From Porticoccaceae bacterium UBA1117 (lineage in GTDB: Bacteria > Pseudomonadota > Gammaproteobacteria > Pseudomonadales > Porticoccaceae): a DNA stretch of 5,700 nt. Of this stretch, positions 1-5,700 are shown piece after piece; position 1 is the stretch's first letter, and the number at the start of each line of letters is the position of its first letter. Location of the stretch: NCBI GenBank assembly GCA_002313335.1, contig DCBC01000148.1, positions 1-5,700 on the forward strand, in the 5' to 3' direction. The notes beneath the pieces are model-generated. The model ran no database searches. It was not told where the DNA came from and saw only the letters and a list, made by a program, of their open reading frames with translations. The translations under genes were made by a program, and so were the position numbers.

Positions 1-554
1 AGCCACGCGTTAGAATTGAAGCGCAAATGCACGGCGGAGGGCACGAGCGAGGCATGCGATCAGGTACGTTGCCAACTCACCAGATTGTTGGAATGGGTCA
101 TGCGTTTAAAATTGGCTTTGAAACATTAGCCGCTGAGAATGTACGTATAGAGGCATTGCGAACCCGCCTTTGGGAAGGTGTCACTGACATGGATGAGGTG
201 TATCTAAATGGTTCAGAGCATCAGCATGTACCGGGTATTGTGAACATCAGTTTTGCTTTTGTTGAAGGAGAATCATTGATGATGTCGCTTCGTGACTTAG
301 CAGTTTCATCAGGGTCTGCATGCACGTCTGCCAGTCTGGAACCATCCTATGTTCTGAGAGCGCTCGGGCTTAACGATGAGATGGCACATAGCTCGATCCG
401 ATTTAGTATTGGGCGCTATACGACTGAAGGTGATATTGATGCGGCTATCGCACAAGTACGGGTGGCAGTAGAGAAGTTACGCTTACTTTCTCCGCTTTGG
501 GACATGTTTAAAGCCGGTGTTGATCTAAGTACGGTACAATGGTCGGCACACTAA
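1..554 (+). CDS. iscS: Cysteine desulfurase IscS, C-terminal part (5' end outside window)
   Basis: PLP-dependent cysteine desulfurase that removes sulfur from L-cysteine and hands it as a persulfide to IscU and other acceptors in the cytosol. The reading frame is open from the left edge (first whole codon at base 3) and gives 183 codons. These line up with residues 222-404 of the 404-residue E. coli protein. The PLP lysine (E. coli Lys206) and the rest of the N-terminal half therefore lie upstream. The motif [19 protein letters not shown] is present near the start. The mobile catalytic loop [16 protein letters not shown] carries the persulfide cysteine at bases 321-323, exactly 76 residues before the C-terminus as in E. 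coli Cys328. The C-terminal tail, used for IscU docking, is complete (ends VQWSAH). It is followed after 53 bases by iscU. Identification is very secure; the group I (IscS rather than SufS) assignment rests on the loop and on the operon. Confidence 0.98.
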   Translation, partial: PRVRIEAQMHGGGHERGMRSGTLPTHQIVGMGHAFKIGFETLAAENVRIEALRTRLWEGVTDMDEVYLNGSEHQHVPGIVNISFAFVEGESLMMSLRDLAVSSGSACTSASLEPSYVLRALGLNDEMAHSSIRFSIGRYTTEGDIDAAIAQVRVAVEKLRLLSPLWDMFKAGVDLSTVQWSAH

Positions 555-594
555 GGGCTCGCAGATTTAGAGCCATCGATTTAGTTTAATTAAT

Positions 595-599
595 AGGAG
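595..599 (+). promoter_or_regulatory. Ribosome binding site of iscU (supports GTG start)
   Basis: AGGAG lies 8 bases before the GTG at 608. This good Shine-Dalgarno match supports GTG as the true start of iscU. The predicted protein then begins MAYSEKV, matching the family N-terminus. The 53-base gap after iscS shows no clear promoter or hairpin. Confidence 0.75.
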
Positions 600-607
600 T
601 CATTATT

Positions 608-991
608 GTGGCTTACAGTGAAAAAGTTTTAGATCATTATGAAAACCCTAGAAACGTTGGGCAGCTTGACGAGAATTCTAAAAATGTTGGTACTGGCATG
701 GTTGGAGCACCCGCATGTGGGGACGTTATGCGTCTTCAGATCAGGGTCAATGATCAAGGGATTATCGAAGATGCTAAATTTAAGACCTACGGATGTGGTT
801 CAGCAATTGCATCAAGCTCACTGTTGACCGAATGGGTCAAGGGTAAACATTTAGATGATGCAGAGAAGATTAAAAACACTGAAATTGCGGAAGAGTTGGC
901 GTTGCCACCCGTAAAGATTCACTGCTCTGTGTTGGCGGAAGATGCGATTAAAACCGCCGTTCGTGATGTAAGAGCAAAGCAGGGGAGTTAA
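608..991 (+). CDS. iscU: Iron-sulfur cluster assembly scaffold IscU
   Basis: Scaffold on which [2Fe-2S] and [4Fe-4S] clusters are built from IscS-derived sulfur and iron before transfer to apoproteins. The product is 127 residues, against 128 in E. coli, and nearly the whole length follows the E. coli sequence. The cluster ligands are all visible at E. coli numbering: Cys37 and Asp39 in GAPACGDV, Cys63 in [11 protein letters not shown], and His105 and Cys106 in [10 protein letters not shown]. The LPPVK motif at residues 99-103 is the recognition site for the chaperone HscA, encoded downstream. The start is GTG, chosen because it has a good ribosome binding site and gives the family N-terminus [18 protein letters not shown]. 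It is followed by iscA after 8 bases, so co-translation is likely. Nothing is missing or disrupted. Confidence 0.98.
   Translation: MAYSEKVLDHYENPRNVGQLDENSKNVGTGMVGAPACGDVMRLQIRVNDQGIIEDAKFKTYGCGSAIASSSLLTEWVKGKHLDDAEKIKNTEIAEELALPPVKIHCSVLAEDAIKTAVRDVRAKQGS
981..987 (+). promoter_or_regulatory. Ribosome binding site of iscA, inside the iscU 3' end
   Basis: AGGGGAG overlaps the last sense codons of iscU and sits 12 bases before the ATG at 1000. The overlap and the 8-base gap suggest that ribosomes finishing iscU can supply iscA. Confidence 0.55.
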
Positions 992-999
992 TATTTCTC

Positions 1000-1323
1000 A
1001 TGAGTATAACAATGACAGCAGCTGCCCAGCTGCACGTAAGTAAGCATCTAGAACATCGCTCTAAGGGACTTGGTGTGCGTCTCGGTGTTCGGACAACTGG
1101 GTGCTCTGGCCTGTCTTATGTCTTGGAATTTGTCGATGATGCGGCTGCCGGGGATGAAGTTTTCGAATGTGGTGATGTCAAATTAGTGATTGATCCGAAG
1201 AGTTTACTATACCTTGATGGTACTGAGTTGGACTATGTCAAAGAGGGATTAAATGAGGGGTTTGAGTTTAGGAATCCCAATGTGAAGGATGAATGTGGTT
1301 GCGGAGAGAGCTTCCACGTTTAA
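1000..1323 (+). CDS. iscA: A-type iron-sulfur carrier protein IscA
   Basis: A-type carrier that accepts clusters from the IscU/HscBA machinery and passes them, especially [4Fe-4S] clusters, to target enzymes. The product is 107 residues, the same length as E. coli IscA. The three conserved cysteines stand at the classical places: Cys35 in [10 protein letters not shown], and Cys99 and Cys101 in the C-terminal ECGCGESF motif. The N-terminal segment [16 protein letters not shown] also fits the family. ErpA and SufA share the same three-cysteine pattern, but the location between iscU and hscB makes IscA the proper name. The ATG start has an acceptable purine-rich site 12 bases upstream within iscU. 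A 42-base gap separates it from hscB. Confidence 0.97.
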   Translation: MSITMTAAAQLHVSKHLEHRSKGLGVRLGVRTTGCSGLSYVLEFVDDAAAGDEVFECGDVKLVIDPKSLLYLDGTELDYVKEGLNEGFEFRNPNVKDECGCGESFHV

Positions 1324-1352
1324 CTAACCTACCTGTCAATGTAAATTAGTCA

Positions 1353-1359
1353 GAGTGAT
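1353..1359 (+). promoter_or_regulatory. Candidate weak ribosome binding region of hscB
   Basis: GAGTGAT resembles the extended Shine-Dalgarno sequence GAGGTGAT with one G missing and lies 6 bases before the TTG at 1366. It is the best candidate in the 42-base iscA-hscB gap, which has no ordinary AGGAG. An ATG at 1358 within this element opens a three-codon reading frame (Met-Ala-His-stop) whose TGA overlaps the hscB TTG. Weak initiation of hscB is an inference. Confidence 0.35.
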
Positions 1360-1365
1360 GGCCCA

Positions 1366-1896
1366 TTGAACTTTTCTAGTAATTTCTTCGAGATTTTTTC
1401 TATTCCCATAGCCTGGGATATAGATATTGGTGGTCTTGGTATTCGTTATCGTGCGCTCCAACAAGAATTTCATCCCGATCGTTACGCTACAAAAACAGAT
1501 GTTGAAAAGCGTCTCGCGGTGCAATCTGCATCGTTGATCAATCAAGCCTTCGACACCTTAAAGTCGCCTTTAAAGCGAGCGCAGTATCTTCTTGAGCTAA
1601 ATAGTGTTGATGCTAGTCAGGAGGCGCATATAACCACGGACACTAATTTTCTAATGCAGCAGATAGAGCTTCGCGAGTCACTGTCAGGGATTTCTAAAAC
1701 ACAGGATCCATGGGTTGAATTAGATCGCCTGAAAGCTGAAATAGAGCAAACTTATATGGAACTTCAGCGTGAGTTTCAGGATTTTTTTTCCAAAAACGCG
1801 CTGGACCTCGCTTTTAATACAGTCGCAAAAATGCAATTTTTTTCCAAATTATTGACCGAGATAGATCATATTGAAGATGAAATGGACGATGCTTAA
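1366..1896 (+). CDS. hscB: J-domain co-chaperone HscB
   Basis: J-type co-chaperone (Hsc20) that binds IscU, delivers it to HscA and stimulates HscA ATPase activity. The product is 176 residues, against 171 in E. coli. The N-terminal J domain (about residues 5-78) holds the essential HPD at 36-38 within QQEFHPDRY, followed by helix III (SASLINQAFDTLKSPLKRAQYLL). The C-terminal three-helix domain that binds IscU has the characteristic FLMQQIELRE at about 95-104. TTG is the only reasonable start: an in-frame TAA lies at 1342-1344, the first in-frame ATG codon is far inside the gene, and the TTG puts SNFFEIF where E. coli has MDYFTLF, leaving four extra N-terminal residues. A weak start would fit lower output than iscU. 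The stop is 3 bases before hscA. Two T-tracts occur near the 3' end, but the frame is intact. Confidence 0.95.
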   Translation: MNFSSNFFEIFSIPIAWDIDIGGLGIRYRALQQEFHPDRYATKTDVEKRLAVQSASLINQAFDTLKSPLKRAQYLLELNSVDASQEAHITTDTNFLMQQIELRESLSGISKTQDPWVELDRLKAEIEQTYMELQREFQDFFSKNALDLAFNTVAKMQFFSKLLTEIDHIEDEMDDA

Positions 1897-1899
1897 CTA

Positions 1900-3768
1900 A
1901 TGGTTCTTTTGCAAATTTCAGAGCCGGGGCAATCCCCTCAGCCCCACCAGCGGAAACATGCTGTCGGGATTGACTTGGGCACCACTAATTCGCTAGTCTC
2001 TGCGGTGCGTAGCGGTATGCCTGAAACCTTGGCGGATAGTCAAAATCGCCATTTACTGCCGTCTGTTGTGCATTACTCTGAGCAGGGTGCTACCGCCTTA
2101 GGTTACGAGGCAATGGACTTCAATATTAGCGATCCACTGAATACTATTTCTTCTGTGAAGCGATTATTGGGCCGTGGAGTGAGTGACTTAGTGACGCTTG
2201 GCGACCAACTACCCTATGATTTTATTGATGTTGATGGCGGTATGCCAAAGATCAATACCGTAAGTGGTCCAGTTAGCCCCATTCAAGTATCCGCCGAAAT
2301 ACTCAGGGCCCTAGTATTTCGTGCTGAAGAATCCCTGGATACCATGATTGATGGCGCAGTGATCACGGTCCCTGCCTATTTTGATGAAGCTCAGCGTCAG
2401 GCAACAAAGGATGCAGCCACTCTTGCTGGCATTAAGGTCCTACGGCTGCTCAATGAACCTACTGCTGCTGCTATCGCTTATGGTTTAGATGAGGGGGCTG
2501 AGGGTGTAATAGCCGTCTATGATTTGGGTGGCGGCACTTTTGATATCAGTATTTTACGTCTTTCCCGAGGAGTATTTGAAGTTCTTGCCACCGGCGGTGA
2601 CTCAGCGCTCGGCGGAGATGATTTTGATCATGCCATTGCCCAATGGTTGCGAGTCGAAATTGGTATGGCCACGTCATTAAATCCGATGGAACAAAGAATT
2701 CTTTTAGAGACCGCGCGGGCGGCTAAAGAGGAACTCACTGAGTCAGAGCAGGTAGAAATAGAAATCTTAGACTGGCATGGTGTGTTGTCTCGACAAGTGA
2801 TGAACGATTTGATCGACGGCCTAGTGACGAAAACGATACGGTCATGTCGACGGGCATTACGAGATGCCGACGTAAGCCTCGATCAGATTGATAGCGTTGT
2901 GTTGGTTGGTGGGTCAACAAGAGCTGTGTTGGTAAGAGAGAAAGTAGCCAGTTTTTTCGGTATGCAGCCTATGTGTAATCTTGATCCTGACCGCGTCGTT
3001 GCTATGGGTGCTGCCGTTCAGGCCGATATTCTTGTGGGCAACAAATCTGGCGATGAGATGTTACTGCTAGATGTTATTCCTCTATCTCTTGGAATAGAGA
3101 CTATGGGTGGTTTGACTGAAAAAATCATCCATCGCAACACCACTATCCCCGTAGCTAAGGCGCAGGAATTTACCACATTTAAAGATGGTCAAACGGCTAT
3201 GGTAATTCACGTATTACAAGGTGAGCGAGAGTTGGTAGATGACTGCCGCTCTCTCACCAGATTTGAGTTGCGTGGTATTCCACCCATGGTTGCTGGCGCA
3301 GCAAAAATACGAGTTACCTATCAGGTTGATGCTGATGGTTTACTGAATGTCACCGCGCGTGAACTCACCAGTAATGTAGAATCTCGGATAGAGGTTAAAC
3401 CATCTTATGGTCTGGCCGAGGATGAGATTACTCAGATGCTACAAGATTCATTCAGTTATGCACGTGATGACATGCAGGCAAGAGCTTTGCGCGAACAGCA
3501 AGTAGAAGCAGACCGAATGGCCGAAGACTTACTCGCCGCTCTGCTGAAAGATGCAGCCGAGCTGCTTGAAGAGGACGAAGTACAGTGTTTGCAGCGTGCC
3601 GTTGAAGAATTACAGCAAGTACGGCAAGACACATCAGAACATCGTGTCTTGGCACGACAAATTGAAGCGGTCGGAAAGATGAGTGAAAGCTTTGCGGCTC
3701 GGCGGATGGATGCGTCGATTAAGAGAGCCTTACAAGGGCAAACTCTTGATGAAATTGAGCGCGGTTAG
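1900..3768 (+). CDS. hscA: Fe-S cluster chaperone HscA (specialised Hsp70)
   Basis: Hsp70-class ATPase that binds the LPPVK motif of IscU and, with HscB, promotes cluster transfer to apoproteins. The product is 622 residues, against 616 in E. coli. It opens with the HscA-type leader [17 protein letters not shown]. The nucleotide-binding domain shows the three Hsp70 signatures: GIDLGTTNS at 23-31, [12 protein letters not shown] at 207-218 and VVLVGGSTR at 333-341. [12 protein letters not shown] at 185-196 is also present. The interdomain linker [13 protein letters not shown] is at 388-400. The substrate-binding domain follows, with RNTTIP at 412-417, EFTTFKDGQ at 423-431 and the QGERE loop at 440-444. 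A charged helical lid from about residue 505 ends with [16 protein letters not shown]. It starts 3 bases after hscB with only a poor Shine-Dalgarno match (GGA at 1884-1886), so translational coupling is likely. The leader and operon place separate it from DnaK. Confidence 0.98.
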   Translation: MVLLQISEPGQSPQPHQRKHAVGIDLGTTNSLVSAVRSGMPETLADSQNRHLLPSVVHYSEQGATALGYEAMDFNISDPLNTISSVKRLLGRGVSDLVTLGDQLPYDFIDVDGGMPKINTVSGPVSPIQVSAEILRALVFRAEESLDTMIDGAVITVPAYFDEAQRQATKDAATLAGIKVLRLLNEPTAAAIAYGLDEGAEGVIAVYDLGGGTFDISILRLSRGVFEVLATGGDSALGGDDFDHAIAQWLRVEIGMATSLNPMEQRILLETARAAKEELTESEQVEIEILDWHGVLSRQVMNDLIDGLVTKTIRSCRRALRDADVSLDQIDSVVLVGGSTRAVLVREKVASFFGMQPMCNLDPDRVVAMGAAVQADILVGNKSGDEMLLLDVIPLSLGIETMGGLTEKIIHRNTTIPVAKAQEFTTFKDGQTAMVIHVLQGERELVDDCRSLTRFELRGIPPMVAGAAKIRVTYQVDADGLLNVTARELTSNVESRIEVKPSYGLAEDEITQMLQDSFSYARDDMQARALREQQVEADRMAEDLLAALLKDAAELLEEDEVQCLQRAVEELQQVRQDTSEHRVLARQIEAVGKMSESFAARRMDASIKRALQGQTLDEIERG

Positions 3769-3786
3769 CGCAACCTTTATGGAAAC

Positions 3787-3790
3787 AGGA
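3787..3790 (+). promoter_or_regulatory. Ribosome binding site of fdx
   Basis: AGGA lies 11 bases before the ATG at 3802 in the 33-base hscA-fdx gap. The spacing is slightly long but the site is the only clear one, and the resulting protein starts exactly where the family does. Confidence 0.5.
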
Positions 3791-3801
3791 ATTAATAAAT
3801 A

Positions 3802-4140
3802 ATGGCTCGAATCGTTTTTTTACCTCATAAAGAAATTTGCCCAGAGGGCGCAGTCGTTGAAGCCAAGAAGGGCGAGTCAGTGTGTGATGCTGCGTTGCGT
3901 AGTGGGTTGGATATTGAACATGCCTGTGAAATGTCATGTGCATGCACAACTTGTCACGTGTTCGTTCGTGAAGGGTTTGATTCTTTGCCTGAGGCGGACG
4001 ACTTAGAGGAAGATTTCCTTGATAAGGCATGGGGTGTCGACCCTGACTCTAGGCTAAGTTGTCAGGTTATTGTTGAAGACCAAGATCTGGTTGTTGAAAT
4101 ACCTATGTACACTATTAACATGGTGTCAGAACGACACTAA
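3802..4140 (+). CDS. fdx: ISC-type [2Fe-2S] ferredoxin
   Basis: Small adrenodoxin-like ferredoxin that supplies electrons during cluster assembly on IscU, probably for persulfide reduction and reductive coupling to [4Fe-4S]. The product is 112 residues, against 111 in E. coli. The ligands match E. coli positions: Cys42, Cys48 and Cys51 in HACEMSCACTTCH, and Cys87 in SRLSCQV. The extra, non-ligand Cys46 typical of ISC ferredoxins is also present. Family segments REGFDSLPEADD, DKAWG and LVVEIPMYTIN are all seen. Start and length agree with the family. It follows hscA by 33 bases. Where the standard operon goes directly to iscX, here a hydrolase gene comes next, within 12 bases of the fdx stop. 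Confidence 0.97.
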   Translation: MARIVFLPHKEICPEGAVVEAKKGESVCDAALRSGLDIEHACEMSCACTTCHVFVREGFDSLPEADDLEEDFLDKAWGVDPDSRLSCQVIVEDQDLVVEIPMYTINMVSERH

Positions 4141-4145
4141 AGGGA
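4141..4145 (+). promoter_or_regulatory. Ribosome binding site deciding the hydrolase start
   Basis: AGGGA directly follows the fdx stop codon. It is only 1 base from the first ATG at 4147 but 7 bases from the second in-frame ATG at 4153. The spacing favours 4153 as the working start. Confidence 0.5.
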
Positions 4146-4152
4146 TATGGCA

Positions 4153-5124
4153 ATGCAACAGTTAAGCATAATTCAAGCAAAACTCCGTCAACGCATTTAC
4201 CTGACCTTTTTATGTTTAGTCTGTGCCTCCTGTGTTGCTTCTATAGATACGGTTGTCTACGATTCTGATGACGCTAAATCTCGTGTTACCCTCAAAAAAC
4301 ACTCAGTTTTGTCCGATGGCCACCCCATTGCGTTATGGGAGAAAACTCATAATGAGCCAAAAGGTATCATCCTGTTTGTCCACGGCAGAACGTGGAGTGC
4401 TCTTCCAGATTTTGATTTGCAAGTCGATGGCGAAGACCTATCTCTTATGGATGGAATGCTGGAACAAGGCTATGGTTCTTATGCGGTAGATTTACGTGGT
4501 TACGGTGCGACGCCAAGAGATGGTTCTCAATGGCTTTCGCCGACTAAGGCTGCTGCTGATGTAATCAACGTCACTCGCTGGATCTCTCAGCAACATCAAA
4601 ATACCCCAATTCATGTATTTGGCTGGTCTAATGGTTCAGTGATTTCGTTGTTGGCCGCGCAGACTGATTCGAGCAACATAGCCAGTTTAACGCTGTTTGG
4701 TTTTTGGCTGGATTTGGATCATGTCGCTGTTAAAGACCCTAAAGATAAGTCTCTAGAGAGACGTATAAATACAGCTGAAGCCGCTGCAAGTGACTTTATA
4801 GTTCCGGGATCCATAAGTCAGCGGGCTATCGACGGCTACGTCGAGGCCGCTTTAGAGGCTGACCCAGTGAGGGTTGATTGGCGTAATGAGCATGAATTTT
4901 ATTCCATTGACCCCAGCCGAATCGATGTTCCAGTGCTACTAATGCAGGGGGAGTTTGATCCTTATGCACCAACCGCGTTTCAAGCTAAACTATTTTCTCG
5001 ATTAAAAACGGCTAATAAAAGCTGGTTGGTGGTTGCCGGGGGTGATCATGCTGCGTTTATGGAAACTCCAAGACCATACTTTATTCGTGGATTTAGCGAC
5101 TTTATTGATCGATTTAATCCATAA
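4153..5124 (+). CDS. Exported or lipid-anchored alpha/beta hydrolase, substrate unknown
   Basis: Serine hydrolase of the alpha/beta fold, in the broad lysophospholipase/serine-aminopeptidase-like group. The reaction cannot be named. From the ATG at 4153 it is 323 residues; an ATG at 4147 would add two. The N-terminus has Lys and Arg residues and then a hydrophobic run (IYLTFLCLVCASC, residues 15-27), as in a Sec signal or lipoprotein signal. CASC at 24-27 is a poor lipobox because position -3 is Cys. The catalytic parts are complete: FVHGRTW (about 75-81, oxyanion region), DLRGYGATPR (113-122), nucleophile elbow GWSNGS with Ser159, acid Asp269 in MQGEFDPYAP, and His299 in GGDHAAF. Residues about 188-255 probably form a cap. 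It begins 12 bases after fdx and ends 52 bases before iscX, so it is probably co-transcribed, yet it is not a known isc gene. Base composition looks like its neighbours. The fold is certain; the location outside the cytoplasm is likely. Confidence 0.88.
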   Translation: MQQLSIIQAKLRQRIYLTFLCLVCASCVASIDTVVYDSDDAKSRVTLKKHSVLSDGHPIALWEKTHNEPKGIILFVHGRTWSALPDFDLQVDGEDLSLMDGMLEQGYGSYAVDLRGYGATPRDGSQWLSPTKAAADVINVTRWISQQHQNTPIHVFGWSNGSVISLLAAQTDSSNIASLTLFGFWLDLDHVAVKDPKDKSLERRINTAEAAASDFIVPGSISQRAIDGYVEAALEADPVRVDWRNEHEFYSIDPSRIDVPVLLMQGEFDPYAPTAFQAKLFSRLKTANKSWLVVAGGDHAAFMETPRPYFIRGFSDFIDRFNP

Positions 5125-5164
5125 TAAGAATGAATAGATGCCTAATTTCAGGGCACGTGAATAT

Positions 5165-5168
5165 GAGG
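5165..5168 (+). promoter_or_regulatory. Ribosome binding site deciding the iscX start
   Basis: GAGG lies 8 bases before the ATG at 5177, and the further upstream in-frame ATG at 5138 has no comparable site. An additional AGGGA at 5170-5174 is too close to the start to be the main site. Confidence 0.5.
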
Positions 5169-5176
5169 TAGGGACA

Positions 5177-5374
5177 ATGCTTAAGTGGACCGATGTAAAT
5201 GATATCGCCATAGAATTAATGGAAAGTCATCCCGATGTTGACCCGCAATATGTTAATTTCGTAGATTTACGAAATTGGGTAATGGCGCTTGAAAGTTTTT
5301 CTGATGACCCTGAGCGGTGTGGTGAGAAAATACTCGAAGCGATTCAGATGACATGGATTGAAGAGTTAGACTAG
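5177..5374 (+). CDS. iscX: Fe-S cluster assembly protein IscX (YfhJ/CyaY-competing regulator)
   Basis: Small acidic protein that binds IscS near the IscU and CyaY site and is proposed to bind iron and tune the rate of cluster formation. The product is 65 residues, against 66 in E. coli. Family segments are clear: LKWTD at residues 2-6, HPDVDPQYVNFVDLRNWV at 18-35, and DDPERCGEKILEAIQMTW at 43-60. The frame is open up to an ATG at 5138, which would add 13 residues, but the family begins at the MLKWTD equivalent and the better ribosome site precedes 5177. It closes the isc operon, as is usual, although a hydrolase gene separates it from fdx here. The gap after the hydrolase stop is 52 bases. 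Confidence 0.95.
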   Translation: MLKWTDVNDIAIELMESHPDVDPQYVNFVDLRNWVMALESFSDDPERCGEKILEAIQMTWIEELD

Positions 5375-5436
5375 TCTGGTTACTCAGTAAACTAAGTCGA
5401 ATGCTTATGCAGCTCTACCGTTCGTGCACAGAAATA

Positions 5437-5470
5437 AGTCGCTTTGGCCTACTGCCTGGACTAATTTTTT
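5437..5470 (+). terminator. Possible weak rho-independent terminator after iscX
   Basis: AGTC at 5437-5440 can pair with GACT at 5459-5462, and inside it GGC (5446-5448) pairs with GCC (5454-5456) around a five-base loop. A run of six T follows at 5465-5470. The position, 62 bases after the iscX stop and before the next gene, is right for a terminator, but the stem is short and interrupted, so read-through is likely. Confidence 0.3.
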
Positions 5471-5514
5471 ATTATTATGAAGTTATAAGTGATGGGTCAT
5501 AGAGAGCGCGGATT

Positions 5515-5700
5515 GTGAAACGAATTTTTAAAGTTATAGCACTAGGTGCTATCGTACTACTGATTATTATAGTGATTAGAGCGCTCCTTCATACGCCAGA
5601 GACAACCAGTCTGCAAAAGACGGTTGACTACTCTCTCGACGAAGATCTCATGCTAGCCCATTTATCAGAGTCTATTCGATTTCAGACTATATCTCATGAG
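5515..5700 (+). CDS. Membrane-anchored protein, probable M20-family metallopeptidase, N-terminal part
   Basis: The first 62 codons of a gene running off the right edge. The GTG at 5515 is preceded by a purine-rich AGAGAG at 5501-5506 (8-base spacing) and by an in-frame TAG at 5500-5502, so it is the furthest usable start. The protein begins MKRIFKV, then a strongly hydrophobic stretch at about residues 7-22, which reads as a membrane anchor or signal. The segment LAHLSESIRFQTISHE resembles the N-terminal helix and 'FxTIS' motif that precede the metal-binding domain in M20 peptidases of the carboxypeptidase S/PM20D1 type. The zinc ligands would lie beyond the window, so the family call is inference from a short stretch. 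It lies 140 bases after iscX, probably in a separate or partly coupled unit, and has no known role in Fe-S assembly. Confidence 0.6.
   Translation, partial: MKRIFKVIALGAIVLLIIIVIRALLHTPETTSLQKTVDYSLDEDLMLAHLSESIRFQTISHE

Noticed and set aside
648..690. Imperfect direct repeat (CTAGAAACGTTGG and CTAAAAATGTTGG) in iscU
   Set aside because: The two copies encode the conserved RNVG and KNVG segments seen in other IscU proteins, so the repeat follows from the protein sequence.
3719..4030. Minus-strand open frame of 103 codons opposite the hscA end and fdx
   Set aside because: It lies antisense to well-conserved genes, has no recognisable protein features and is explained by the codon pattern of the + strand genes.
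5138..5176. Longer iscX with 13 extra N-terminal residues
   Set aside because: The family begins at the MLKWTD equivalent, and the better-spaced ribosome site belongs to the ATG at 5177.
5382..5399. Small inverted repeat TTAC-TCA-GTAA just after iscX
   Set aside because: The four-base AT-rich stem without a following T-run is too weak to call a terminator or operator.
5470..5489. Possible -10 boxes TATTAT and TATAAG upstream of the M20-like gene
   Set aside because: No -35 element is found at a 16-18 base spacing, and AT-rich DNA gives such hexamers by chance.

Overview
The window holds most of an isc (iron-sulfur cluster) housekeeping operon from a gammaproteobacterium, all on the + strand. 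It begins inside iscS and continues through iscU, iscA, hscB, hscA, fdx and iscX. The gene order and the protein sequences match the Escherichia coli and Pseudomonas type: HscA opens with the typical gammaproteobacterial N-terminus, and the key cysteines of IscU, IscA and Fdx fall at the E. coli residue numbers. Moderate GC content, several non-ATG starts and the neighbouring genes suggest an environmental, possibly marine, gammaproteobacterium. The species cannot be fixed from this sequence.

Layout: 1-554 is the C-terminal 183 codons of IscS; 608-991 iscU (GTG start); 1000-1323 iscA; 1366-1896 hscB (TTG start); 1900-3768 hscA; 3802-4140 fdx; 4153-5124 an exported or lipid-anchored alpha/beta hydrolase that is not part of the usual operon; 5177-5374 iscX. 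A 140-base gap (5375-5514) has a weak terminator-like hairpin. From 5515 to the window edge runs the N-terminus of a membrane-anchored protein that looks like an M20-family metallopeptidase. Other gaps are under 55 bases and appear to contain only translation signals.

How it works together (family knowledge): IscS takes sulfur from cysteine and passes it to the scaffold IscU. Fdx supplies electrons, and IscX modulates IscS and may act as an iron-dependent regulator. The HscB/HscA co-chaperone pair then recognises the LPPVK motif of IscU and drives cluster release, with IscA acting as an A-type carrier. iscR, the usual first gene, would lie to the left of the window if present.

The main departure from the standard operon is the hydrolase gene between fdx and iscX. 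It is tightly spaced behind fdx and has a full Ser-Asp-His triad and an N-terminal export signal. I see no mobile element, CRISPR array, tRNA or rRNA, and no strong evidence of a wholly new system.
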